From positions 4,030,001 through 4,094,000 of the forward strand of contig CBDFNN010000004.1 of the NCBI GenBank assembly GCA_965250215.1: a stretch of DNA of 64,000 nucleotides, given 5' to 3'. Under the pieces are notes generated by a model. It ran no database searches and was not told the DNA's origin. It saw only the letters and a list, made by a program, of their open reading frames with translations. The translations under genes were made by a program, and so were the position numbers. How positions within the stretch are numbered: the stretch's first letter is position 1; each line of letters opens with the position of its first letter. Below, in pieces: positions 26,207 through 34,907 of this stretch. This DNA is from CBDFNN01 sp965250215 (lineage in GTDB: Bacteria > Bacteroidota > Rhodothermia > Rhodothermales > DATKEJ01).

Positions 26207-28042
26207 ATGAAATTGACGAAAACAACTCTCGCAGTCATTCTTCTGGTTCTCTCGGCGACGGAGGTCGCTCAGGCGCAGGAAGGTTTTGCAGTTCACCCTT
26301 ACATCCAAAGGTCTAGACAGGATCGCTATGTTGTCAAATGGTACACGCGCGTCGACGAACCGGGAGAATTCCAATATTCGACTCCCTATTTCGACTTTAT
26401 AATCGCGTCAATACCGGAGGAGAAACCACAACTAAGATATTCAGATTGGGAAATATTGCAGTTTGGCGATGAGCTTGACACAAGGCCTTTTTATGAACAC
26501 CGGATTGAGCTTGAACGCTCTGGTGGGGTCACTCCGTATACCGTAAATCAATCAGGTTCATCATACACAGACACGATTAGGCTACTTCATGAAACTCCGA
26601 TTACGCGATTTATCGTTTTTGGAGATTCGGAAGTCGAGCCCGAGTCATCCGGCAAATACGCTGATTGGCCGGACCCATCTGGAAGGCTAGCTAATAGAAA
26701 GTACCTAGTCGATCAGACTGAAGGTTTTACTGGCAATCTAGATATCATCAGAAAACGGAAGCCCCATTTTCTCATTATCGCAGGTGACCTAGTAGCGTCA
26801 GGAGGAGAGCAGCGGGATTGGGACGAGTTTTGGAGACACATGACGCATTCTAATCCTGATTCTTCTATTGGCGGTTCAACCGTAATTTTGGCGTCACCGG
26901 GAGATCACGAATACTACCATGGTCCTTTCACGGGCGGCTTCGATCAGCCCTTCTCCGAGCAAGCCATCCAAAAATTCCAAACCTATTTTGAGTTTCCCGA
27001 CAATGGATCTAGAGACGAGAGACTTTCCGATCGCTACTTTTCTCTGTTTGGTGACGGTTGGGATATCGTATCTCTTGATGTTACGAATGGCTTTCGGAAC
27101 GGAACAGCCAGCGACACGAATTTCTTCCTTCGAGGTCTTGGAGAAAGTCAAAGTCAAGGGGGCGCTTCTCCAGGATTTCAGCCAAGAACGATTCAAAGGG
27201 AATGGCTGAAAGATCAATTGAGGCCGGGCAGTAGACTTAAGTTGGTAATACTTCATCACGTTCCATATTCATCAGGTCCGCACGGGAGGCCTGCCGGAAC
27301 GGGTCCGTTTTTTGATCAGCAATCGGGTGTCCCAGTGCGAGAACTGATGGAAGAATTTGTCAAGGTTCGGACGACGGCGATACTCGCCGGACATGACGAA
27401 ATGTACGAGAGATCACTGGTTGATATCTCAACTCCCTATCCAGGCGCCCAAATCCAGGTTTATGATCTTGGAATTGGAGGTGATGATTTGGGAGATCCGG
27501 TTCAAGAATTGGCCAACCCCCATCAGAAATTTATTGCTCATCGTGATTCTCCCGAGGTCTATTCTGGTCAAGAACTTATTGACGGAGGAAAGCACTACGG
27601 TCATTTGGAAATCGACTATATCAGGGGTCTCTACGGAACACATGCCGTATTCCGTCCCATTTATGCCTTTCCAGTCGTGTCCAATGACACAGATACCAGA
27701 TTCGAACGAAGGGTCTATCCTGATACTTTAGATCTTTTTATCTCAAGTGGCGCAAGCTCCGAAAAAGACCTACCGGCTTTTGCGATCGAATCTGCAATCT
27801 TTCCTAACCCAAGCCAGGACCACTTTACCCTGTCTCTCAAAAGTCCAAGTTTTCAAAAAATTGATGTAAAGTTCCTAGATATTCTTGGACGCATCATCAC
27901 TAGCGATCAAATGGATTTGCTTCCAAACCAAGAAATCCACAAACGATTTGATGTCAAACAAATGGGTCTTGCGCGGGGTAATTACTTTGTTCAGATAATC
28001 GGATCTAACAAAAGCGAATATTTGAAGTTTGTAGCTAGGTAG
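26207..28042 (+). CDS. Secreted metallophosphoesterase with T9SS sorting domain, copy 1
   Basis: Start ATG 26207 is chosen because the signal peptide (MKLTKTTLAVILLVLSATEVAQA) aligns with that of the next gene; 611 residues. The calcineurin-like phosphatase domain covers about 130-430: FGDSE (Asp140), AGDLV (Asp194), PGDHE (residues 231-235), LHHVPYSSGPHG and AGHDEMYER. The usual GNHE is GDHE here and GHxH is GHDE, both changes at metal or transition-state positions. About 540-611 is a T9SS type A sorting domain (IFPNPSQDHFTL, LGRII, ARGNYFVQI). Secreted; the substrate is probably a phosphate ester. Confidence 0.85.
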   Translation: MKLTKTTLAVILLVLSATEVAQAQEGFAVHPYIQRSRQDRYVVKWYTRVDEPGEFQYSTPYFDFIIASIPEEKPQLRYSDWEILQFGDELDTRPFYEHRIELERSGGVTPYTVNQSGSSYTDTIRLLHETPITRFIVFGDSEVEPESSGKYADWPDPSGRLANRKYLVDQTEGFTGNLDIIRKRKPHFLIIAGDLVASGGEQRDWDEFWRHMTHSNPDSSIGGSTVILASPGDHEYYHGPFTGGFDQPFSEQAIQKFQTYFEFPDNGSRDERLSDRYFSLFGDGWDIVSLDVTNGFRNGTASDTNFFLRGLGESQSQGGASPGFQPRTIQREWLKDQLRPGSRLKLVILHHVPYSSGPHGRPAGTGPFFDQQSGVPVRELMEEFVKVRTTAILAGHDEMYERSLVDISTPYPGAQIQVYDLGIGGDDLGDPVQELANPHQKFIAHRDSPEVYSGQELIDGGKHYGHLEIDYIRGLYGTHAVFRPIYAFPVVSNDTDTRFERRVYPDTLDLFISSGASSEKDLPAFAIESAIFPNPSQDHFTLSLKSPSFQKIDVKFLDILGRIITSDQMDLLPNQEIHKRFDVKQMGLARGNYFVQIIGSNKSEYLKFVAR

Positions 28043-28090
28043 CGTGCATTCTCTGCTGATTGGTTCTGTCGAGTAATTAAATCTCACCAC

Positions 28091-29920
28091 ATGAAATTGA
28101 CGAAGACTCTCTTTCCTTTTGTCGCAACGATCGTTTTGGCGTCTTCTTTTGCTCAAGCCCAGGACGACTTTGCCGTTCATCCTTACATCCAAAAACCTGA
28201 CGGATATGTAGTCAAGTGGTATACGAAGACTTCAGTGGCTGGCGAACTACGGCTTTTCCTTGCAAATTCAGATAGTCTAGTTTACAACTCTACTCCTGAA
28301 GAAAAACCTGAGCTTCAATATTCGGAATGGGAAATAGACCAGTTTGGCAGCAATGTAGATACTAGACCATTCTTCGAACATCGTGTAGAACTTGACGACT
28401 TCGAAGAAGAAATCCGTTATCAGGTCCTGCAGGGATCCAGCAGATATACTGATCGAATCAGACCCATCCTAGGCGTTCCTGACAAGACTAGAATTATTTT
28501 CTATGGAGACTCGGAGACCGAACCAGAATCCACTGATAATTTTGCAGATTGGCCCGACCCTGCTGGTACAGTCCCCGATCGAAAATACCTAGTCGACCAG
28601 ACAGATGGCTATGCTGCAAATCTAGCAATAATGCGAAGTAGGCATCCAGATCTTGTTGTTATCGCTGGAGACCTCGTTGAATCTGGTGGGGAGCAGCGAG
28701 ATTGGGATGAATTCTGGCGCCATAACACCAATGCCGACTCGTCACTCTCACTAGGGGGTTCCTCCGTCATCCTAGCGGCACCTGGAAATCATGAATATTA
28801 TTCAGGTCCGTCTTCAGGGGGATATGACCAGCCGTATTCTGAGATGGCTATGGACAAATTTCGAACCTATTTTGAGTTTCCCGACAACAATTCTTCTGAT
28901 CCAAAGCATCGAGATAGGTACTATTCTTTTTCTACGGGCGCATGGAGAATAATAGTGCTCGATGTCACAAATGGACTTGATCACCTCTCTTCCTCAGACA
29001 CGAATTTTTTCCTGCAGGGGATTGGTGACTCTGACGGAGGATTGTCTCCGTCATTCAATGCCGGATCTGAGCAGTACGATTGGCTGGTTCAAGAACTCGA
29101 TCATGAATCTCCTGCAGTTACGATAGTGGCCCTTCATCACGTTCCCTACTCATCTGGACCACATGGGTGGCCTGCTGGTGTCGGAGAAGGATTTGATCCA
29201 CAATCTGGTGTTCCAGTTCGAGAGCTAATGGACTTATTCCTTCAAAATGGAGTAAGAATGGTTATTGGTGGCCATGATGAGATGTATGAGCGATCAATAA
29301 TCTCATATACGCAGGACGATCCGGAAATTGGACTACAAATTTATGACGTAGGTATTGGAGGTGATGGTTTGAGAGCTCCACAAGAGGCCTTAATCAACGA
29401 CAAGCAGAGATTTATCGCTCATACTAATTCTCCCGAGATTTATGAATCTTCTGATCTCAAGGATGGAGGCAAGCACTATGGTCATCTTGAAGTCGACTTA
29501 GTCGTCCCCATAAATGGAATTTACGGATGGTATTACGACGTCTCTCCAGTCTATGTCTTTCCACAAATGGAAAACGGTGTTCTACAAAAATACGACCGTC
29601 GAGTATATCCGGATAGCCTTCACGTTTTTTGGGTAGATACCGAAGATCAGCCAGATTTGAGTTCAGAGCTATCAATATTCCCCAATCCATCTGGTGGTTC
29701 ATTCAATCTAGAATTTGTCACTACAATTTCTGATAGAATAGATATTCAACTATTCGACCAACTTGGACGCCAGGTATTCTCAGATCAATCTCATTTTGCA
29801 AATTTTGGAAAATCCAAGATTACCCTCAATCTGCAAGACAAGAATCTCCCACCTGGGTCATATTTTCTCAGGGCAAGGACTGGAGATGGCATCTACAATA
29901 ATAAAATCTCGATTCAGTAG
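28091..29920 (+). CDS. Secreted metallophosphoesterase with T9SS sorting domain, copy 2
   Basis: A 609-residue paralogue of the preceding protein, 48 bp after it, alike along its whole length (FAVHPYIQ, RPFFEH, KYLVDQTDGY, EQRDWDEFW). It keeps the canonical PGNHE at residues 231-235, where copy 1 has GDHE, but shares the unusual GGHDEMYER. The C-terminal sorting domain (IFPNPSGGSFNLEF, LGRQVF, PPGSYFLRA) sends it through the type IX system. The pair arose by tandem duplication; copy 2 looks the more classical enzyme. Confidence 0.87.
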   Translation: MKLTKTLFPFVATIVLASSFAQAQDDFAVHPYIQKPDGYVVKWYTKTSVAGELRLFLANSDSLVYNSTPEEKPELQYSEWEIDQFGSNVDTRPFFEHRVELDDFEEEIRYQVLQGSSRYTDRIRPILGVPDKTRIIFYGDSETEPESTDNFADWPDPAGTVPDRKYLVDQTDGYAANLAIMRSRHPDLVVIAGDLVESGGEQRDWDEFWRHNTNADSSLSLGGSSVILAAPGNHEYYSGPSSGGYDQPYSEMAMDKFRTYFEFPDNNSSDPKHRDRYYSFSTGAWRIIVLDVTNGLDHLSSSDTNFFLQGIGDSDGGLSPSFNAGSEQYDWLVQELDHESPAVTIVALHHVPYSSGPHGWPAGVGEGFDPQSGVPVRELMDLFLQNGVRMVIGGHDEMYERSIISYTQDDPEIGLQIYDVGIGGDGLRAPQEALINDKQRFIAHTNSPEIYESSDLKDGGKHYGHLEVDLVVPINGIYGWYYDVSPVYVFPQMENGVLQKYDRRVYPDSLHVFWVDTEDQPDLSSELSIFPNPSGGSFNLEFVTTISDRIDIQLFDQLGRQVFSDQSHFANFGKSKITLNLQDKNLPPGSYFLRARTGDGIYNNKISIQ

Positions 29921-29950
29921 GCTTTCATGTGCAACAGAACTAATTGACCC

Positions 29951-30451
29951 ATGGCCGACTTCCGAAAATCTGTAACCTCCTCCTTCCAGTTTGGCAAGTT
30001 CAAACTAAAAAGTCTTCCTCTTGCCTTCGTCGCAGGGCTTAAAGTTGCAGAGATTACGGATGAGAAAGCAGTCGTCACGATCAAGCACAACTACCGGACG
30101 AAGAATCCATTTCGATCGATGTACTTCGGCGCGCAAGCCATGGCTGCCGAATTAGCAACGGGAATCCTCGTTCTAGAACAAGTCGACAAGGCCAGACCTG
30201 TCCGTGTCTCGATGCTGGTCGGAAAAATGACGGCCGAGTTTACCAAAAAGGCAGTCGGGATTATTTCCTTTACATGTGAGGATGCACCAAAATTGGCAAA
30301 AATTTTTGAAAAAGTTATAGCTTCTCCCGAAGGCCAAATACTGTCCCTTGAGGCCATCGGAAGAAATGAAAAAGGTGAGATGGTTTCCAAGTTCACCTTC
30401 GAATGGTCGCTGCGTCGAAAAAGCAGTCCAAAACCAATCGAGAAAACATAA
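29951..30451 (+). CDS. DUF4442 hotdog-fold thioesterase-like protein
   Basis: A 166-residue protein matching the DUF4442 branch of hotdog-fold proteins related to PaaI-type thioesterases: KVAEITDEKAVVTIKHNYRTKNPFRSMYFGAQAMAAELATG holds the family pattern of a strand pair leading to the central helix (given in pieces: VVTIKHNYRTKNPF, YFGAQAMAAELATG). It may hydrolyse an acyl-CoA, though no catalytic residue can be confirmed. It is 3 bp before the DUF1772-like gene, so the two are co-transcribed. Confidence 0.8.
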   Translation: MADFRKSVTSSFQFGKFKLKSLPLAFVAGLKVAEITDEKAVVTIKHNYRTKNPFRSMYFGAQAMAAELATGILVLEQVDKARPVRVSMLVGKMTAEFTKKAVGIISFTCEDAPKLAKIFEKVIASPEGQILSLEAIGRNEKGEMVSKFTFEWSLRRKSSPKPIEKT

Positions 30452-30454
30452 GTC

Positions 30455-30943
30455 ATGACTTACAGCCCCTTCCTAGAACCATTTCTCATTGCTGCCACCC
30501 TTACTAGCGGAATGATGGCAGGACTATTCTTCATCTTCTCGGTGAGCGTGATGAGAACTTTGCGCACTCGAAAGGCTGCAATCGGAATAGAAGTAATGCA
30601 GTCGATTAATCAAACTATTGTCAATCCGCTCTTTGTAGCCTTGTACCTCTTGAGCCCGGTCCTTTGCGCTGTCCTCGTCTTCTTATCCTACTCCAAAGCT
30701 GAGATACTTGTGAACCAACTTTGTCTCATCGGTGGGCTAATCTATTTGATCGGCAGTTTTGGACTTACTCAGTTTCTCCACATTCCGATGAATAACAAAC
30801 TCGACAAAGTGACTCCGAATTCTGACGAAGGGAAGGCCTATTGGAAGGCATATATGGACCGTTGGATTCCTTGGAATCATGTCCGTGGTTTGGCATCTTT
30901 TGTTGCAGCTCTTCTCTTCGCTTTCGCACTAGGCAGTTTGTGA
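30455..30943 (+). CDS. DUF1772 (anthrone-oxygenase-like) membrane protein
   Basis: A 162-residue protein with four hydrophobic helices (about 8-27, 54-76, 83-105, 140-160). The pattern, with MAGLFFIFSVSVM at the start, a QFLHIPMNNKLD segment after helix 3 and a Trp-rich RWIPWNHVRG before helix 4, matches DUF1772 proteins. The family's activity is uncertain. It is coupled to the DUF4442 gene, 3 bp upstream. Confidence 0.8.
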   Translation: MTYSPFLEPFLIAATLTSGMMAGLFFIFSVSVMRTLRTRKAAIGIEVMQSINQTIVNPLFVALYLLSPVLCAVLVFLSYSKAEILVNQLCLIGGLIYLIGSFGLTQFLHIPMNNKLDKVTPNSDEGKAYWKAYMDRWIPWNHVRGLASFVAALLFAFALGSL

Positions 30944-31159
30944 CCGACGCCAATTCAGAATAAATTTACCGTGGTGCACTCGGAGATCAACTGATTGATG
31001 GGTTTTTGTCGCTATTAGATATGAAGCCGATAGTTGCTGCAATTAGACCTGTCTCTCGATTGCTCCGGAGAAATTTGTTCTCAGACATTCATCGAACAAT
31101 TTCATCTCTTTATCGACTTTAAAAGCTAACAAAGTAGAAAGCCCTTCCGACGATTTCGA

Positions 31160-31190
31160 TTGACAACTAGGGTTTTCTGCCTTAATTTCG
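31160..31190 (+). promoter_or_regulatory. Probable promoter of the SAM-riboswitch operon
   Basis: TTGACA at 31160-31165, a 17-bp spacer, then TAATTTCG at 31183-31190. The second box matches the Bacteroidota consensus TAnnTTTG at seven of eight positions. Transcription would begin some 25 bp before the aptamer. The 216 bp between the DUF1772-like gene and this promoter show nothing else. Confidence 0.55.
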
Positions 31191-31220
31191 CAGTCCAACT
31201 TTTGGTCAAATAGGCCAAAG

Positions 31221-31337
31221 GTTCATCCAGAAGAGTGGAGGGACAGGCCCTTCGAAGCTCTGGCAACCTAACCAAGGGGGAAACCCTAAGGTGAAAGGTG
31301 CCAATTCCTGCTTCAACTGAAGTTGAAGAAAGATGAG
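31221..31337 (+). promoter_or_regulatory. SAM-I (S-box) riboswitch aptamer
   Basis: The conserved S-box core is present in order: AGAGTGGAGGGACAGGCCC, then CTCTGGCAACC, a variable hairpin (GGGGGAAACCCT), AGGTGCCAATTCC, a TCAACTGAAGTTGA stem and AAAGATGAG. The outer stem pairs TTCATC near 31222 with GATGAG near 31332. It binds S-adenosylmethionine and lies directly before an intrinsic terminator and metY, so high SAM should switch the methionine operon off. Confidence 0.93.
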
Positions 31338-31357
31338 TCGGATGAGTTGCTACGGCA

Positions 31358-31389
31358 CCTCTTCCTCTCATGTGGGAAGGGGATTTTTT
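31358..31389 (+). terminator. Riboswitch expression-platform terminator
   Basis: CCTCTTCC (31358-31365) pairs with GGGAAGGGG (31374-31382) around an 8-nt loop and is followed by ATTTTTT. The loop CTCAT could pair with ATGAG of the aptamer's closing strand, giving an antiterminator when SAM is low. Confidence 0.8.
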
Positions 31390-31473
31390 ATACCCTTTCT
31401 GCATTGTAGCTTCAGTCTCACTGGATGGTTTTATTTTAAATAATGCGCTTAAGGCGCACAAACCATCTAAGTA

Positions 31474-32784
31474 ATGAGTGATCAAAAATTCGAAACCCTG
31501 CAACTGCACGCAGGCCAAGAACCAGCCCCTGGGACTAATGCACGAGCCGTCCCAATCTACGCCACAACCTCTTTCACCTTCGACAGTGCCGAGCACGGTG
31601 GAAATCTATTTGCTCTAAAGGAGTTTGGAAACATCTACACACGGATCATGAATCCGACCACTGATGTTTTTGAAAAACGAGTCGCTGCCTTGGAAGGAGG
31701 CGTTGCTGCATTGGCAACGGCATCAGGTCAGTCTGCTCAGTTTCTCGCTATCACGAATCTCGCTGGAGCTGGAGACAACATCGTCTCGGCAAGCCAACTC
31801 TATGGAGGCACTTATAATCAATTTAAAGTTGCCCTTCCAAGACTAGGGATTAACGTAAAATTTGCTGACGGTTCTCCAGAATCGATCGAAGCCCTTGTAG
31901 ACGAGAACACCAAGGCCGTCTATGTTGAGACGATTGGAAATCCAGGATATAATGTGCCAGATCTGGAATTAATAGCCGAGAACGCTCACAAACAGGGAGT
32001 ACCTCTCATTGTAGACAACACCTTTGGCGCCGCCGGTTACCTTTGCCGCCCTATCGAGCACGGTGCCGACATCGTCGTAGAGTCTGCTACAAAATGGATT
32101 GGAGGACATGGGACTACCATCGGTGGCGTCATTGTTGACGCTGGTACCTTCCCTTGGAATAACGGTCGATTCCCGCAGTTCACGGAGCCATCACCAGGAT
32201 ACCATGGATTGAACTTTTGGGAAGTATTTGGGCCAGACGGAGTTGTCGGTGCCAACGTTGCTTTCATTATCCGTGCTAGAGTTGAAGGTCTTCGAGATTT
32301 CGGTCCGGCTCAAAACCCATTTGGTTCATTCCTTCTATTGCAAGGCTTAGAGACACTTTCCCTTCGTGTACAACGTCATGTCGACAATGCTCTCGACCTG
32401 GCCCATTGGTTGGATTCCAGAGACGACGTGGACTGGGTAAGTTATCCAGGTTTGGAGAGTCATCCTTCCCACGAACTGGCCTCGAAGTATTTGAATAATG
32501 GATTTGGTGGTGTGTTGTCTTTCGGATTAAAAGGAGGAGGAGAGGCCGGCAAAACATTCATCAATAATGTTGAGCTTGCAAGTCATTTGGCCAATGTCGG
32601 TGATGCAAAAACCTTGGTGATTCATCCTTCATCGACTACGCATCAGCAACTGAACGAGCAAGAACAGCTTGACAGTGGCGTCACTCCAGACATGGTGCGA
32701 GTCTCTGTTGGAATCGAGCATATCGACGATATCAAGGCTGACTTCGTACAGGCATTTGGAAAGGTCGCTGAAGCATCTAATTAA
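31474..32784 (+). CDS. metY: O-acetylhomoserine sulfhydrylase
   Basis: A 436-residue PLP enzyme of the Cys/Met metabolism family. Visible are PIYATTSF, YTRIMNPTTDVFEKR, the phosphate-binding SGQSAQF region, IVDNTFGAAGYLCRP (cofactor Asp) and SATKWIGGHGT with the PLP Lys. It makes homocysteine from O-acetylhomoserine and sulfide. The length fits MetY (about 430) rather than the shorter MetB or MetC. It is the first gene behind the SAM-I riboswitch and is followed by metX, which makes its substrate. Confidence 0.95.
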   Translation: MSDQKFETLQLHAGQEPAPGTNARAVPIYATTSFTFDSAEHGGNLFALKEFGNIYTRIMNPTTDVFEKRVAALEGGVAALATASGQSAQFLAITNLAGAGDNIVSASQLYGGTYNQFKVALPRLGINVKFADGSPESIEALVDENTKAVYVETIGNPGYNVPDLELIAENAHKQGVPLIVDNTFGAAGYLCRPIEHGADIVVESATKWIGGHGTTIGGVIVDAGTFPWNNGRFPQFTEPSPGYHGLNFWEVFGPDGVVGANVAFIIRARVEGLRDFGPAQNPFGSFLLLQGLETLSLRVQRHVDNALDLAHWLDSRDDVDWVSYPGLESHPSHELASKYLNNGFGGVLSFGLKGGGEAGKTFINNVELASHLANVGDAKTLVIHPSSTTHQQLNEQEQLDSGVTPDMVRVSVGIEHIDDIKADFVQAFGKVAEASN

Positions 32785-32840
32785 TTGATAATTCGATGCC
32801 CGGGCTGCTTGAAGCCAGCTCGGGCTGTCGAAATATTGGC

Positions 32841-33893
32841 ATGTTGAAATCGATATCATCTTTGACCCTTGAAAGCGGCATCGTTCTGGACGATGTGTCT
32901 GTCGCCTATGAAACTTGGGGACGGCTCAATGAGGCGCGTAATAACGCCATCTTGGTTAGTCACGGATTGACTGGAAATGAAGATGCCTTCGATTGGTGGA
33001 AAGGACTTTTTGGTCCTGGCAAGACCTTTGATGTAAATGAGCACTTTGTCATCTGCACAAACAATCTCGGTTCTTGCTATGGCACGACAGGTCCACGATC
33101 AAATAATCCTTCGACAGGCGAGCGCTATGAATCAGACTTTCCTCGCTTCACTATACGAGACGAGGTAGGAGTCCAAAAAGCCTTGCTTGAGCAGCTTGGT
33201 ATAGAGAGACTTGAGTCGGTGATCGGACCATCTATGGGAGGAATGAAATCCCTCGAATGGTGTTTTGAAGATTTTCCGGTAGATTCTGCTGTTTTGATCG
33301 GATGTGGAGCGAGTCATTCGGCTTGGGCAATCGGGCTCAGTCATACTCAGCGACAAGCGATCTATCGTGATCCAGCATGGAATAATGGCAAATACGGCGA
33401 TGAGCAGCCTGCCGATGGGCTTTCCATCGCAAGGCAAATTGCCATGCTGGCCTATAGATCGAATCCTTCTTTTATAGAGCGCTTTGAGCGCAGTGAAGGA
33501 AGGGCTTCGGATGATTATTCAGTCGAAAGCTATCTGAATTACCAGGGAGACAAATTAGTCGATCGCTTTGATGCGAACTCTTATGTCAGATTGACCCAGA
33601 TGATGGACAGTCATGATGTAGGGCGCGGACGCGGTGGAATCGATGCGGCACTGGCCTCACTGAATATCCCTGTTTTGGTCCTTGGGATTTCAAGCGATGT
33701 ACTATATCCCGTCCATGAGCAAGAAGAGCTTGCGTCTAAAATTCCGAATGCGAGCTTGCGAGTCGTGAATGCCTCACAAGGCCACGATGCCTTTTTGATT
33801 GAGCTGGACGCTATTAACAAATTTGTCACGGAATGGAGAGGGGAAGGGAAGTCTTCAGACTTCAGTTGTCAGTCTTCAGGCCGTACTGGCTAG
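32841..33893 (+). CDS. metX: Homoserine O-acetyltransferase
   Basis: An alpha/beta-hydrolase acyltransferase, 350 residues from ATG 32841; ATG 32796 would add 15 residues. The catalytic triad is visible: nucleophile Ser in IGPSMGGMKS, Asp in GISSDVLYP and His in SQGHDAFLIE. It also has the MetX hallmark NNLGSCYGTTGP. It acetylates homoserine for MetY. The last 14 residues (KSSDFSCQSSGRTG) are encoded by a heptamer array and look unrelated to the family, so the C-terminus seems rewritten without harm to the core. Confidence 0.95.
   Translation: MLKSISSLTLESGIVLDDVSVAYETWGRLNEARNNAILVSHGLTGNEDAFDWWKGLFGPGKTFDVNEHFVICTNNLGSCYGTTGPRSNNPSTGERYESDFPRFTIRDEVGVQKALLEQLGIERLESVIGPSMGGMKSLEWCFEDFPVDSAVLIGCGASHSAWAIGLSHTQRQAIYRDPAWNNGKYGDEQPADGLSIARQIAMLAYRSNPSFIERFERSEGRASDDYSVESYLNYQGDKLVDRFDANSYVRLTQMMDSHDVGRGRGGIDAALASLNIPVLVLGISSDVLYPVHEQEELASKIPNASLRVVNASQGHDAFLIELDAINKFVTEWRGEGKSSDFSCQSSGRTG
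33851..33885 (+). repeat. Heptamer run inside the 3' end of metX
   Basis: Units GTCTTCA, GACTTCA, GTTGTCA, GTCTTCA and a diverged GGCCGTA, in strict 7-nt register, encode the tail of MetX and end just before its TAG stop at 33891. Confidence 0.75.
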
Positions 33894-33956
33894 GGAGTGG
33901 AACGATAACGGCATTCTAATGTCACTGCAAGCTTATTTATTAAGAGAGAATAGAAA

Positions 33957-34907
33957 ATGATAAAATCAAAACCAGTCGTATTGAAGTTCGGAGGAAGCTC
34001 CGTTCGTTCCATTAGTGGATTCGAGAATACGATTAAAATTATCACACAGCTTCGAGAGCACAACGAACTGATCGTAGTTGTGTCGGCATTCCGGGGTGTG
34101 ACGGATCTTCTTATTCGTTTTACGAAAAACGAGTTTGATGCAAGCGAGGCCGAGACGCTTCTTCGAAAGGAATACTTTCACGTAGGACGATCTGTACTCC
34201 ATCCCGAATGGTTTTTTCAATTCACCGCCGATTTCGAGAAGCTGATCTATCCTCTGGCAGAATTTGGAAGAACCCTAGATTGGTCCGATGAAGATAAGGC
34301 AGAAGTAATAGCAATTGGTGAACTCGCGTCAGTCTTACTTCTTGATCATGCCCTGAAAGAGCGACGTGTTTCTTGCATTCGCGTCGATCCGAGACTGCTC
34401 ATACGGGCCGTTAAATCCGGTCTCGTGAGCGACGTAGATTATGACGAAACGAGACGTCTTTGCCAGTCTTGGTATGCTGACGTACAAGAAAGGACTGTGA
34501 GAATAAGTGCGGGCTATTTTGCCAGCAACCCCGAGGGACGAACCAGTCTCCTTGGTCGAGGTGGTAGTGATCTTTCAGCTTCCGTGATCGCGCGATCCCT
34601 GGACTCCCCTGCTCTCTTGCGATGGACAGACGTTGATGGTGTTTACACATCGGACCCACGCAACGATGACGACGCTCGAGTTATTCCGAGCCTGACTTTC
34701 AAGGACGCTCTAAAGAAGACTCAAGAAGGACACAGCGGTCTACAAAGACGATCACTTGATCCTTTGATCGGGCAGAATATTCCTGTTCACATTGGGTCTA
34801 CCTTTGAACCAGAATTGGCTGGGACTTGGGTTGATGGTGACCACGAAAGTGAAGCAAAGAAGCCTCGGTCACGCTACCCATTCCTTCAAGTATCTGCAGG
34901 CATTTAG
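33957..34907 (+). CDS. Aspartate kinase, catalytic domain only
   Basis: A 316-residue aspartokinase: KFGGSSV at residues 8-14, VVVSAFRGVTD, a nucleotide-binding FAS-like stretch (GYFASNPEGRTSLLGRGGSD in pieces GYFASN, LLGRGGSD) and RWTDVDGVYTSDPR. Standard enzymes have about 150 more residues forming two ACT regulatory domains; none is present, so allosteric feedback by lysine or threonine is unlikely. Its place between metX and asd, behind the SAM riboswitch, suggests control by SAM at the RNA level and a role dedicated to methionine. No homoserine dehydrogenase is fused or adjacent. The stop codon abuts the asd start. Confidence 0.88.
   Translation: MIKSKPVVLKFGGSSVRSISGFENTIKIITQLREHNELIVVVSAFRGVTDLLIRFTKNEFDASEAETLLRKEYFHVGRSVLHPEWFFQFTADFEKLIYPLAEFGRTLDWSDEDKAEVIAIGELASVLLLDHALKERRVSCIRVDPRLLIRAVKSGLVSDVDYDETRRLCQSWYADVQERTVRISAGYFASNPEGRTSLLGRGGSDLSASVIARSLDSPALLRWTDVDGVYTSDPRNDDDARVIPSLTFKDALKKTQEGHSGLQRRSLDPLIGQNIPVHIGSTFEPELAGTWVDGDHESEAKKPRSRYPFLQVSAGI

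Noticed and set aside
31126..31596. A 156-codon minus-strand frame across the riboswitch
   Set aside because: It has no recognisable domain and overlaps the S-box aptamer, terminator and the start of metY.
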